A stretch of DNA of 64,000 nt, taken from positions 186,001-250,000 of the forward strand of contig JADJJL010000006.1 of NCBI GenBank assembly GCA_016710265.1, read 5' to 3'. The notes under the pieces are model-generated. The model searched no databases. It was not told where the DNA came from and saw only the letters and a list, made by a program, of their open reading frames with translations. Numbering within the stretch: the stretch's first letter is position 1; each line of letters starts with the position of its first letter. This document shows, in pieces, positions 27,237 to 37,300 of the stretch. The DNA is from Saprospiraceae bacterium. GTDB lineage: Bacteria > Bacteroidota > Bacteroidia > Chitinophagales > Saprospiraceae. Position numbers and translations under genes: made by a program.

Positions 27237-29405
27237 ATGTTCAACTCAAAATTATTCTCTTTGCTTATTTTTATTTTGGCTTATTGCGTATCCATTGATG
27301 CCCAAAAATGGGGATATGTCACCATGATCGCTCCATCAGGTTCAAACACAATTACCTTTTTAGATACGAGTAGTCGTGTGGTTAAATCGTTGACAAATTT
27401 AACGGGTATGACAGGGTATTCTTCCCACATGGTTCCAGGAGGATCCATCTGGCGTACCGTTGGAACCAACAATACTATTTTTAGAGGAGGAGGAATTCAT
27501 GGTCGCGTCCAAAAGATAGACTATGCAGGTAAACTCTTATTCGATTATACCATTTCCAATTCACTGCAATGCGCTCATCACGACATTTGCCCAATGCCAA
27601 ATGGAAATGTATTGGTGATTGTATATGAGTATAAAACAGCTGCAGAAAGTACGGCCAAGGGTGGTCCCAACGCAATCAGATACAATGAAAAGTTGATTGA
27701 ATTAAAACCTACAGGACTCAATACGGCAGACATCGTTTGGGAATGGAGTTTATGGGATCATTTGTGCCAAGCCACGAATGCTGCTTTAAACAACCACGTC
27801 ACATCCATTCTTAATAATCCGCATATGCTCAACGTCAATTATATAAATAATAAGACCGATTGGGTACATATGAATGGGGTAGATTACAATGAAGAGCTAG
27901 ATCAAATTGTACTTTCATCTCATTACTTAAATGAAATGTGGGTGATCGACCATTCTTTAAGTAAGGAAGAAATGAAATTAAATAGCGGTGGACGGTTTGG
28001 AGTAGGAGGTGGCTTTTTATACCGATGGGGTAATCCTGCTACTTATGGAGCTTCAGGCTCAACGGTATTTAAAGTAATGCATGACGCACATTGGGTGCCA
28101 AAGGGAAGTCCACGCGCTGGAATGCTTGCTGCAGTCAACAACCAAGGGGTGAGCAATTCTCAAACAGCCATTGATTATTTTAAACCTACCTGGGACGGAG
28201 CAACATATTCCAGAAATCCCGGGCAAGCCTACCCTCCAAGTACATACAACTATAGACATGCGGCGAATGGTTACACCAGCAACATGGGTAGCGCACAGGA
28301 ATTACCAAATGGCAATTTATTGGTTTGTTTAGCCATTGCAGCTAGAGTGTATGAAGTAGATTCTACCGGTAAACAATTGTGGAATTATCAAGGGATGCTT
28401 CCGATTCCTCAAGCATTTCGATATTCTAAATGTTTTATTGAAAATCCAATCGTTCAAATTTCTTCTTCTGATTCAATACTTGAACTTGGTGAAATGACTC
28501 AACTGACAAGCACTTTGACCTCCACTGGAAGTACAGGCCTTGTTTATGAATGGAGTCCAGTGGAAGGATTGGACAATGCCAATATAGCCAATCCTGTTGC
28601 AAGCCCAGATAAAACAACAAATTATACATTGACTGTAAGATCCTCTGAAGGCTGCACAGCCAGTAGCAGTGTTTTAGTTCGAGTGAATTCGGGAATACTG
28701 ATTGATTTGAACATCACTGCAGAAGATGATACCATCTGTTTAGGGCAAATCACACAATTGTTTGCGGAGGCAACTGGAGGCTCAGGCGTCTTGACATATA
28801 GCTGGACTTCCAACCCTTCAGGTTTTATTTCTGATCAGTCAAATCCTTACATTAATCCTGAAGAAGATACCTGGTATTTTCTGACAGTCAGTGATGGAAC
28901 GGAAATGATAAATGATAGTATATTTATAAAAGTATTACCACTTCCAAATCAACCACAGATTACAAAACAGGATAGTTTGTTATTTTCTTCTTCCAATATT
29001 GGTAATCGATGGTTTTTTTATGGGAATATCATTGAAGGTGCGGTTGATTCCACATACCATCCGATAGAACATGGATCCTATCAGGTACAAGTAGTGGATA
29101 GCAATGGGTGTGCATCTTTTTTGTCGGAGCCTTATGAATATTTTCCAAATTCAGTAGATCCAACAACGAGCTTTTTTGAATGGTCCATCGTCCCCAATCC
29201 AGTGCAGGGAGAATTTAAAATTTCATCAGCAGAACCACTTTTCGGAAAGCAAATCATCATTGTTGATTTAACAGGTAGAGAATATTATAAAGGAAATGCT
29301 CTTTCTCAAATACAAGTATTAGATTGGCCAACCGGACATTATATGGTTGGTTTGAAATCTGAATTTGGAAACTTACAATACAAGCGAATTTTTATTTTAA
29401 AATAA
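27237..29405 (+). CDS. Arylsulfotransferase-like beta-propeller protein with T9SS type A domain
   Basis: The 722-aa protein has a signal peptide (1-22, cleavage after SIDA). Residues about 25-400 resemble arylsulfotransferase (ASST) beta-propellers: GYSSHMVPGGSI, AHHDICPMPNGNVL, HMNGVDYNEELDQIVLSS, and HDAHWVPKGSP blocks with propeller-blade histidines. Two Ig/PKD-like modules follow (about 405-485 and 490-570), then a T9SS type A domain (SIVPNPVQGEFKIS ... VDLTGREYYKG ... GHYMVGLKS). ASST enzymes move sulfate between phenols; whether this one is catalytic is open, and related propellers may only bind. It starts a two-gene unit with the CotH protein 14 nt downstream. Confidence 0.8.
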   Translation: MFNSKLFSLLIFILAYCVSIDAQKWGYVTMIAPSGSNTITFLDTSSRVVKSLTNLTGMTGYSSHMVPGGSIWRTVGTNNTIFRGGGIHGRVQKIDYAGKLLFDYTISNSLQCAHHDICPMPNGNVLVIVYEYKTAAESTAKGGPNAIRYNEKLIELKPTGLNTADIVWEWSLWDHLCQATNAALNNHVTSILNNPHMLNVNYINNKTDWVHMNGVDYNEELDQIVLSSHYLNEMWVIDHSLSKEEMKLNSGGRFGVGGGFLYRWGNPATYGASGSTVFKVMHDAHWVPKGSPRAGMLAAVNNQGVSNSQTAIDYFKPTWDGATYSRNPGQAYPPSTYNYRHAANGYTSNMGSAQELPNGNLLVCLAIAARVYEVDSTGKQLWNYQGMLPIPQAFRYSKCFIENPIVQISSSDSILELGEMTQLTSTLTSTGSTGLVYEWSPVEGLDNANIANPVASPDKTTNYTLTVRSSEGCTASSSVLVRVNSGILIDLNITAEDDTICLGQITQLFAEATGGSGVLTYSWTSNPSGFISDQSNPYINPEEDTWYFLTVSDGTEMINDSIFIKVLPLPNQPQITKQDSLLFSSSNIGNRWFFYGNIIEGAVDSTYHPIEHGSYQVQVVDSNGCASFLSEPYEYFPNSVDPTTSFFEWSIVPNPVQGEFKISSAEPLFGKQIIIVDLTGREYYKGNALSQIQVLDWPTGHYMVGLKSEFGNLQYKRIFILK

Positions 29406-29418
29406 TTTCACAATTAGA

Positions 29419-31695
29419 ATGGTTGCATCGCGTAAATTAAATTTTATATTAGCTTTTGTATTATTAAAATGCAGCATGATGGACAAGATTCATGCGCAAG
29501 ATTTTTATGATTTAAATCAAATACAGACCATAAAAATATATTTTTCCGCGAACAATTGGAGATATCAATTAGATACTTCTAAGGCTGGAAAGGAAGGTTT
29601 TATAATAGCAGATTCTGTCATCATAAATCAAAAGAAATTTGTCAACTCGGGTGTTAAGTTTAAAGGGAATTCTACTTATTCTATCAACAGAGTTAAAAAT
29701 CCATTGCACATTAAATTGGATTATGTTAAGAGTGCAGATTACCAGGGTTATGATGATATTAAGTTGAGCAATGGCTGGAGTGATAATTCAATGATCAGAG
29801 AGCCTTTGGCATTTTATATTCTTAGGCAATATATGGATGCTCCAAAAAGTAATTTTGCAAAAGTGTTTATCAATAATCAATATTATGGCTTGATGAACAA
29901 TACAGAAAGCATAGACAAACGCTTTGTTTTAAAAAATTATTCGAGCTCTTATAATACCTTTGTAAAGTGTAATCCGGAATCAATAGGAGGAACTTCAGGC
30001 AATGGACCCAATCTCGAGTTTTTTGATTTCAACATTTCATCTTACAATAAGAAATATGAAATGGAATCTGATACCGGTTGGGCCGCACTTATGGAATTAA
30101 TTTTTTCATTGAACCAGGATTTTAGTCGCTTTGAAAAAATAGCAGATATTGACAAATTGATTTGGATGCTTGCTTTTAATAATGTCCTGGTCAATCTGGA
30201 TAGTTACAGCGGATCTTTCCGACAAAATTATTATTTGTATCAAAATCATGAATCTGTTTGGATACCAACAATTTGGGATCTCAACATGTGTTTTGGTGGA
30301 TTTGCAACACCCGGAGGAATTACAGGAGCATTGAACCCCACCACCATGCAAACCATGGCTTTTAATTTGCATAAGAATGAAGCTGGTTGGCCGCTCATTT
30401 TTAAATTCTTAAATGATCCATTTTACTCAAAAATGTACTTTGCACATATGCGAACCATTATGCAGGAAAATTTTCTGCTAGGTCAATTCAAAACAATTGC
30501 AACACAGATCCATCAGATGATTGATTTAGAAGTAAAAAATGATTTAAATTCACTGGTAAGTTATGATCAATTTGTTCAGGCATTAACAACCAATACAAAC
30601 GGTTTAAACGGTGCGCCGGCCTCTCCTGGAATATTTCCATTAATGGACGGGAGAGCCAATTATTTAAAAAATGTACTTTCTGCAACTGCTCCTGTTATCG
30701 AAACTCCTGTATTGGGGACCAATAGAAAATTTGGAGAAAGAATTTCTGTTACGGTAAAAGTGAGTAATTATACCAATGTATTTCTATACTATCGAAATGG
30801 GACTGCTTCTAAATTTAGTTTTTTGGAAATGAAAGATGATGGCCTTCACGGGGATGGTGCGGCCAATGATCAAGTGTTTGGAGAAGAAGTTCAATTGCTT
30901 GCTTCACAACTCCAATATTATATCTATGCAGAAAATATCAGTACCGGAAAATTTTTACCAGAAAGGGCTGCTCATGAATACTTCAGCATATTTGCAGATA
31001 ACAGAAAAGCAAAGGAAGGAGATCTTGTAATCAATGAAATACTTAGCTCTAACAGCAAAGGAATATATAATGAAAAAGGCAGTTTTGGAGATTGGTTGGA
31101 ATTGTACAATCGAACTAATGAAGTTTTAAGTTTAGAGGATATTTCATTATCGGATGATCCTTCTAAAAATACAAAATGGACATTTTCTAATTCTAGTTTT
31201 ATTTTACCCAATGAACATATGTTGATTTGGGCAGATGATGAGAATGATTATTATTTACATCCACATACCAACTTCAAATTAGGCAATAACGCGGGCTATC
31301 TTTCTATGAGTTATGGTGGAAATGTAATTTATTCTAATGCTTATGGATCCATTCCAAGCGATCAGTCTTTGGGTCGTTGCGCAGATGGGATTGGGCCTTT
31401 TATTGCGATGTTAAATCCAAGCCCTCAATTGGCTAATTTCTGTCAAACTTCCACTGATCAGAATTCTGAGGTAATGGAATGGTCCATTTATCCAAATCCT
31501 GCAGATGACCAAATAATTATTGAAAGTCAAAGCAAAATTCAAAATTTGAATATTTTAGATTTATCTGGCAGAACCGTTTTATCAATTCAAAATGGCAGTC
31601 CTTTTTCAATCTCAAAGTTGGAAAAAGGTATCTATTTTGTCCAAATTTCTAATGGATTTGGGCAGATTGGGACTAAAAAATTAATTAAACTGTAA
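29419..31695 (+). CDS. CotH-kinase-like protein with lamin-tail domain and T9SS type A domain
   Basis: The 758-aa protein has a signal peptide (cleavage after IHAQ near residue 27). Residues about 35-420 form a CotH domain, with GVKFKGNSTYS, FINNQYYGLMNNTESIDKRF and a later IPTIWDLNMCFGG block containing the DxN-type metal motif. A small beta domain lies around 430-525. Residues about 530-660 are a lamin-tail domain (LVINEILSSNS, GDWLELYNRT, NEHMLIWADD). The end (SIYPNPADDQIIIES ... LDLSGRTVLS ... KLEKGIYFVQIS) is T9SS type A. CotH proteins are atypical secreted protein kinases; here the role is probably surface attachment or modification. It is cotranscribed with the ASST-like gene. Confidence 0.85.
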   Translation: MVASRKLNFILAFVLLKCSMMDKIHAQDFYDLNQIQTIKIYFSANNWRYQLDTSKAGKEGFIIADSVIINQKKFVNSGVKFKGNSTYSINRVKNPLHIKLDYVKSADYQGYDDIKLSNGWSDNSMIREPLAFYILRQYMDAPKSNFAKVFINNQYYGLMNNTESIDKRFVLKNYSSSYNTFVKCNPESIGGTSGNGPNLEFFDFNISSYNKKYEMESDTGWAALMELIFSLNQDFSRFEKIADIDKLIWMLAFNNVLVNLDSYSGSFRQNYYLYQNHESVWIPTIWDLNMCFGGFATPGGITGALNPTTMQTMAFNLHKNEAGWPLIFKFLNDPFYSKMYFAHMRTIMQENFLLGQFKTIATQIHQMIDLEVKNDLNSLVSYDQFVQALTTNTNGLNGAPASPGIFPLMDGRANYLKNVLSATAPVIETPVLGTNRKFGERISVTVKVSNYTNVFLYYRNGTASKFSFLEMKDDGLHGDGAANDQVFGEEVQLLASQLQYYIYAENISTGKFLPERAAHEYFSIFADNRKAKEGDLVINEILSSNSKGIYNEKGSFGDWLELYNRTNEVLSLEDISLSDDPSKNTKWTFSNSSFILPNEHMLIWADDENDYYLHPHTNFKLGNNAGYLSMSYGGNVIYSNAYGSIPSDQSLGRCADGIGPFIAMLNPSPQLANFCQTSTDQNSEVMEWSIYPNPADDQIIIESQSKIQNLNILDLSGRTVLSIQNGSPFSISKLEKGIYFVQISNGFGQIGTKKLIKL

Positions 31696-31703
31696 TCTAA
31701 TTT

Positions 31704-32175
31704 ATGAAGGAGCTTTCTTATCAATTGGATTTAGCATGGACCGGTGATAAAGGTGAGGGTACATTGAGTTACAATGCCTATGAAAGGAGCTATGTGGTTC
31801 ATTCGAAAGATAAGGGAGAATTGCAAATGTCATCTGATGAACATTTTAGAGGTGATAAAAGTAAATACAATCCTGAAGAAATGTTACTGATGGCTGTTTC
31901 TTCTTGTCATATGCTGTGGTATCTCCATCTGTGTGCAGATGCAGGAATAGTGGTGAAAAAATATACCGACAAGCCAGAGGCCAAACTGATGCTTGACAAA
32001 ACCGGATCCGGCAGAATGGAGCAATTCCTTTTTAATGCCTATTGTTACGATTACCCGTGAATCTGATCGAGAATTGGCCATTTCATTACATGATGGAGCC
32101 AATAGAAAGTGTTTTATTGCCAATACTTTAAATGTAAAAATTCAACATATTGTTGATATTCAGGTGATTAAATGA
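31704..32175 (+). pseudogene. OsmC-family peroxiredoxin, broken by a one-base frameshift
   Basis: The frame from 31704 stops at 32060 after 118 aa. It has the OsmC start (YQLDLAWTGDKGEGTLSY) and the first redox cysteine, Cys68 in AVSSCHML. The rest of the family is encoded in another frame up to 32175: MPIVTITRESDRELAISLH and KCFIANTLNV, which includes the second redox cysteine. Removing one T from the T5 run at 32029-32033 joins the two into a 156-aa protein of normal OsmC length, with Cys68 and Cys136. OsmC/Ohr proteins detoxify organic hydroperoxides in the cytoplasm. As read the gene cannot work; a sequencing or assembly error is equally possible. It lies 9 nt after the CotH gene. Confidence 0.85.
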
Positions 32176-32313
32176 TCATTAATGCCCTAGAAAATGACTG
32201 TCATTTATCCCTAAATATTTTGCTTTTTAGATAAGTAGCCCCTAAATCAGGAATTTTTCAACTGACTGCTTTATTTTTTTGATGAAATCGGATTAATAAT
32301 GGATGAAAATGTT

Positions 32314-32321
32314 TAAATTTG
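32314..32321 (+). promoter_or_regulatory. Putative -7 element (TAAATTTG) for the haloperoxidase gene
   Basis: TAAATTTG matches TAnnTTTG exactly and lies 26 nt before the ATG at 32347. A -33 TTTG at the usual 17-23 nt spacing is missing; the nearest is farther upstream (32278). Confidence 0.4.
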
Positions 32322-32346
32322 TGATTAAATTTTTAAATTTATACGT

Positions 32347-33699
32347 ATGAAGGCGAAATATTTTCATTATTTGATTTTAATGGTTTCTATTTTTGTTTTT
32401 TCCTGTAACGATGATGCAGATAATGTACCTCAAGAAGATACTTCTATTTCTACCTACGGAGCAGAAGTGACCTATGATTGGTATAAATTGCAATGTAGAA
32501 TCATTAAAGAAACACCGGGTTTTTTTCCACCTCAGGCGGCCCGGGCATTGGGATATTCAGGGATTGCACTTTATGAAAGTGTGGCACAGGGCTGGACAAA
32601 TCCAGTGAGTCTTGCTGGACAAATTAATGGATTAGATGCAGGTGAATTACCAAAAATTGTACAAGGACAGAGATATCATTGGGGACTTGTGGCCAATGCC
32701 TGCTTGTCCCAAATCATCCAAAATATGTACGAAAAGAGAATTACTTCTGAAAATTTGGACAAAGTGTTTGCGATGGAGCAAAAATGGTTGGATCTGCTTT
32801 CCGATGGTGTGAATGCGGCCATAGTTAATAGATCAACCAATTTTGGTAAAGATATGGCTTTGGCTATTTTCGAATATTCTAAGGCTGATGGTGGACATGA
32901 GCAATACATAGATCCATTTCAATTGCCTTACACCTGGCCAACCATTCAAGGCGCTTGGAAACCAACTAGTGCAACCCTAAATCCATTGGCTCCAAAATGG
33001 CCGAGCAATAGGCCCTTTTTAACCGCCAACATCACCGAAGCTCAACCACTTCCTCACACTCCATATTCAACCAGCTCAACTTCTGAATTTTATAAGGAAG
33101 CTTTGGATGTTTACAATATTGTGACAAAGGCTAGCTCCGAACAGAAAGAAATTGCAAGATTTTGGGCGGATGATCCATTTAATACTTGTACTCCTGCAGG
33201 GCATACTTTTAACATCATGGTTCAATTGCTGGAAGAAAACAATGCTCATCTTGGTACAGCTGCAATTGGTTTTGCAAGACTGGGAATTGCCGAAAATGAT
33301 GCATTTATTTGTTGTTGGAAAACGAAGTACGATTATTTTCTAATACGACCAGTCACTTATATCAGAGAAAACATTGATCCTGCATTTCAGACCGTCATCG
33401 GTACTCCACCATTCCCAGCTTTTACTTCAGGACATGCCAGTGAATCTGCTGCCGGTGCTGCTATTTTTAGTGCCATGTTTACCAATGGAGATGGAAATTA
33501 TGCTTTTACGGACCGTACTCAAATTCAATTTGGATTCTCTATAAGGAATTTTGATAACTTTTATAAAATGGCTGCAGAATGTGCAGATTCTAGACTTTTT
33601 GGAGGGATTCATTATAATACAGACAATTTGAATGGTCTTAAAATGGGTCGCAGCATAGGTGACAATGTCAATAAAAAAATTAGATGGCCTAATATTTAA
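32347..33699 (+). CDS. Vanadium-dependent haloperoxidase/PAP2-superfamily lipoprotein
   Basis: The 450-aa protein has a lipoprotein signal ending at Cys20 (FVFSC). The conserved vanadate or phosphate pocket of vanadium haloperoxidases is intact: K-x6-RP at Lys327-Arg334-Pro335 (KYDYFLIRP), SGH at 361-363 (FTSGHAS), and SR-x5-H at Ser415-Arg416 to His422 (SRLFGGIHYNTD). The all-helical remainder fits the family. Such proteins oxidise halides with H2O2 or act as acid phosphatases; the sequence alone does not decide. It is expected to be anchored to an envelope membrane. It precedes the small coiled-coil gene and the SusC/SusD pair, so a link with nutrient release at the surface is possible. Confidence 0.88.
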   Translation: MKAKYFHYLILMVSIFVFSCNDDADNVPQEDTSISTYGAEVTYDWYKLQCRIIKETPGFFPPQAARALGYSGIALYESVAQGWTNPVSLAGQINGLDAGELPKIVQGQRYHWGLVANACLSQIIQNMYEKRITSENLDKVFAMEQKWLDLLSDGVNAAIVNRSTNFGKDMALAIFEYSKADGGHEQYIDPFQLPYTWPTIQGAWKPTSATLNPLAPKWPSNRPFLTANITEAQPLPHTPYSTSSTSEFYKEALDVYNIVTKASSEQKEIARFWADDPFNTCTPAGHTFNIMVQLLEENNAHLGTAAIGFARLGIAENDAFICCWKTKYDYFLIRPVTYIRENIDPAFQTVIGTPPFPAFTSGHASESAAGAAIFSAMFTNGDGNYAFTDRTQIQFGFSIRNFDNFYKMAAECADSRLFGGIHYNTDNLNGLKMGRSIGDNVNKKIRWPNI

Positions 33700-34117
33700 T
33701 TTCAAAGTTTTACGGATTATTTGCTTGATTAATTTAAGATTTATTTTCTTTTTTTTGACTCTGGCCTTGTTAGGGTCTGAGTGTTCTGTTAAAGATGTGG
33801 TCGCTCAGAAACAGGCAGAGATCAAAAAATTGGCAGAACTTTTTTGTAAAGCTAAAAAATTAAAAAGTGAAAGATTCATGCTTGCAGATAAATTAAACAG
33901 GGTAGAGGATTCAATAACTCTTGCCCCTTTTAAAAATTTAATGCAAGCTAAGCGGGATTCAATTTTGAAGGAAGCTGAAGGACTTACTTTGTCCACAAAA
34001 AAGCTGGCTGATTCCATCATTGTGATCCAAGATCAATTATATCTTGAACTTAAGCCAGAAGAGAAGAAGAAAATAGATCAAGCTTTTGAGTTAGAACTAA
34101 AGCGAACTTGTAGGTAA
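33659..34117 (+). CDS. Small coiled-coil envelope protein, hypothetical
   Basis: The frame codes for up to 152 aa. It starts at GTG 33659 or ATG 33665, inside the end of the haloperoxidase gene, so the start is uncertain; the hydrophobic stretch at residues about 19-40 then acts as a signal or anchor. A cysteine at about 42 (GSEC) resembles but does not match a good lipobox. The rest (about 48-150) is Lys/Glu/Leu-rich with long helical heptads, and the chain ends KRTCR. The layout recalls small periplasmic coiled-coil proteins such as OmpH types, but no family is recognised. Cotranscription with the haloperoxidase is likely because of the overlap. Confidence 0.55.
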   Translation: MTMSIKKLDGLIFNFKVLRIICLINLRFIFFFLTLALLGSECSVKDVVAQKQAEIKKLAELFCKAKKLKSERFMLADKLNRVEDSITLAPFKNLMQAKRDSILKEAEGLTLSTKKLADSIIVIQDQLYLELKPEEKKKIDQAFELELKRTCR

Positions 34118-34254
34118 TCATAATGGCTCTAATGTAATTTATAAGATTGAGCACAATGCTCAAGTGCTAAGTGAATTTATTATTCGCTACAATTTATGGT
34201 TCATCATCGATTTGAGCCAATTCATCCATTAATTGAACCAATTTACATGTTATA

Positions 34255-34285
34255 TTTGGTCATTGCATTGGAAAATCTAAATTTG
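34255..34285 (+). promoter_or_regulatory. Bacteroidota promoter of the susC/susD-like pair (TTTG-19-TAAATTTG)
   Basis: TTTG (34255-34258) and TAAATTTG (34278-34285) are separated by 19 nt, the canonical -33/-7 arrangement of Bacteroidota sigma factors. The -7 element lies 26 nt before the ATG at 34312. It is the best-formed promoter in the window. Confidence 0.65.
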
Positions 34286-34311
34286 CGCATTTTTTAATTC
34301 ATCCCTGAAAT

Positions 34312-37300
34312 ATGAAAAGTCAGTTTAAGTATATAAATGTGTTTGATCTTATAAAAGGATTCATTAGTGCAAATGGATTAATTGTGCTTTTGACAATGTT
34401 CTCATTAAACATTCTGGAGGGCCAACAGATTAGTCTCAAAGGAGTCATCCTGGACGATAAAAGTAGTTTACCCATAGAAGGCGTAGTTGTTAGGCTTACA
34501 GGAACGACAACTGTGACAAGTAGCAATGCGCTTGGTGAGTTTTCATTGTTGGTTCCGGATGAATGGCCGTGTCAGATGCAGTTTAGTTTCATAGGTTATG
34601 AAACTGAAAATTTGCAATTACAACAAGTTGATTTTATTCAAGTCAGAATGAAAGAATCAACCAATGAACTTAACGAGGTAGTGATTGTGAGTGGATACAC
34701 TGTTCAACGTAAAAGTGAGTTTACAGGTTCTGTGGCTTCCATCCAACCTAAACAATTGGAAAATAGGCCAGCCACTAGTTTTGACCAATTGTTAGGTGGT
34801 CAAGCATCGGGAGTGGATATTATTCAGCCATCCAGTATACTCAATAGTACGCCTATCATTCGAATAAGAGGGCTGAATTCGATCACCTCCGGAATATTTC
34901 CTTTGGTCATACTTGATGGTGTTGCTGTTTTTGTAGGTTCAATCGGTGGGATGACCGGCAATAATCCCTTGTCTGACATTAATCCGGGAGACATTCTTTC
35001 TGTTGATATTTTAAAGGATGCTTCATCTGCTTCAATATATGGTTCTAGAGCTGCCAATGGGGTTATGGTGATTACCACAAAGAAAGGTAAAAAAGGAAGG
35101 GTTAAAATGCATTACGACAATTGGGTCAGCAGAAGTACTCCGTTCAATTTACCAGAATTACTTTCCGCGGAGGATTATGTGATGATAAAAAATGAGGCCA
35201 TGAGCAATTCCGGGCTTACCCCTGGTTATAAACTCATGTATAATCCAGACAGCAGTGTCGTCAATACCAATTGGTATGATGTGGCTTATAGACCCGGTTT
35301 TTCAAATAATCATAATTTTTCAGTAGGAGGGGCCAATCAGACGACCAGCTATTTTCTTTCGATGGGGTATAGCAATCAAAATAGTTTTATTAAAAACAAC
35401 AGCTATGACCGTTTTACTACAAGAATTAACCTAGAGAATTCTATTTTGCCAGTCTTGCGCATTGGCACTAGAATGACATACAGTAACAGTTTTAATAAAA
35501 GTCCCAATACCGGAGCAATTCCAAGTAATTCACTAAGTTCATCAGCTTATAATAGTGAATACATCACCAACGAACCTTTAGGTAGGATGACCTATGTGCT
35601 TCCTCCAAATGTACCGGTATTCAATCTAGATGGTTCGTATAGCATTCAAAATAGAATTAGTGTTGGTTATGGAGCCAACAATACATCGGTAGGGACAATT
35701 AACGCCTACAACCTTGCAATGGTGCAGGCTTTGGATGTCAATAGTTCAGAAAACAATAATATCATTGGAAACATATATGGAGAATGGGATATTACTCCTT
35801 ATTTGAGATTTAAATCCAGCTATGGAATTAACAGACTTCTTACCGAAAACAATTCCTTCCTTAATCCAATTCATGGAGGCGGTGCTTCTGCAAATGGTGT
35901 TGCAACCAATATATTTACCAAATACTTTCGTTATGATTGGGCGAATACACTTTTATGGAACCGTACAATGAGCGAAGTGCATCATTTTCAGTTTTTGTTG
36001 GGACAAGAGCAAATTTTTACACAAATCAATTCATGGGGCGCACAGAGGAGCAATATTACAGACCCTGATTACAAGAATTACCAGGGAGGGTTTGCCAATA
36101 TTGCGCCAATTGGAAATGTATTGACAGAAACCGCCCTTTTATCTTACTTTTCAAATCTTAGCTATCATTATGATAAAAAATATTTTTTAAGTTTAAACTT
36201 TAGACGTGATGGCCTTTCAGCACTTTCGCCGTCTAACCGTTATGGTAATTTTGGCGGTGGCTCGTTGGCATGGGATTTAAGTAAAGAGCATTTTTTTAGC
36301 AGAAATATTTCAAGTGAATGGATCAATCAATTTAAATTGAGAGGTAGTTTTGGCGTCGTAGGAAACAGCGAAATTGGTGCATTTCCATCTATTTCAGCTT
36401 ACACTTCAAATACATACGGAGGGCAACCCACTTTACAATTTGCACAAGCTGCCAATCCAAATTTAAAATGGGAGACTTCTAAAAAGCTTGATTTCGCGCT
36501 GCACTTGGGTATGTTTAATGACCGACTCCAATTGGAGTTGGGATACTACCATAACAACATTGATGGTATGATTCTGCAGTCACCACAGGCGCTTTCGGCT
36601 GGAATTCCGGGCAACTATATTTTTGAAAATTTTGGAAGTATGTACAACAGAGGTATTGAGTTGAATATTAATGCCATGATCATACAAGACCACATTTTTG
36701 GTTGGGATGTAAATATAAATTTATCTACACTTGAAAATAAAGTCACTAAACTTAAATCAGATGTCTACGTACCAAGCATTTTTGGAGTTCAGAACATGAC
36801 GCGAGAAGGATATTCGATTGGATCTATTTTTGCTGTCCCTACCATCGGAGTTAACCCTGAAAATGGTTTGATGGTTTTTGTTAATTCGGAGGGTAGAGAA
36901 GTACAATACAATCACATCGGTTCGCCCAGGTGGACTTATTTGGATGGGACGCCTGCTCCTGCCATTGATAATTACAGAGATGGTGTGATTCAAGGGCCAT
37001 CTCTTCCTAAGCTTTTTGGAGGATTAAATCAAAACATCCGTTATAAAAATTTTGATCTTTCTATGATCATTACTTTTGCATCTGGAAACCTTCTTTATAA
37101 TGGCACAAGAGCTACCAACTCGGATCAAAGGTATTTTAACAACGGTACCTTCATCAAAGAAAGATGGACCGTACCTGGTCAAAAAACTGAAATTCAGAAA
37201 TTGTATTATGGAGATAATGTTTCTGCTGGTTTTTCTTTTTCTGCAACATCTAAAGTAGAGAGGGGTGATTATATAAAACTTAAAAATATTTCCTTCGGGT

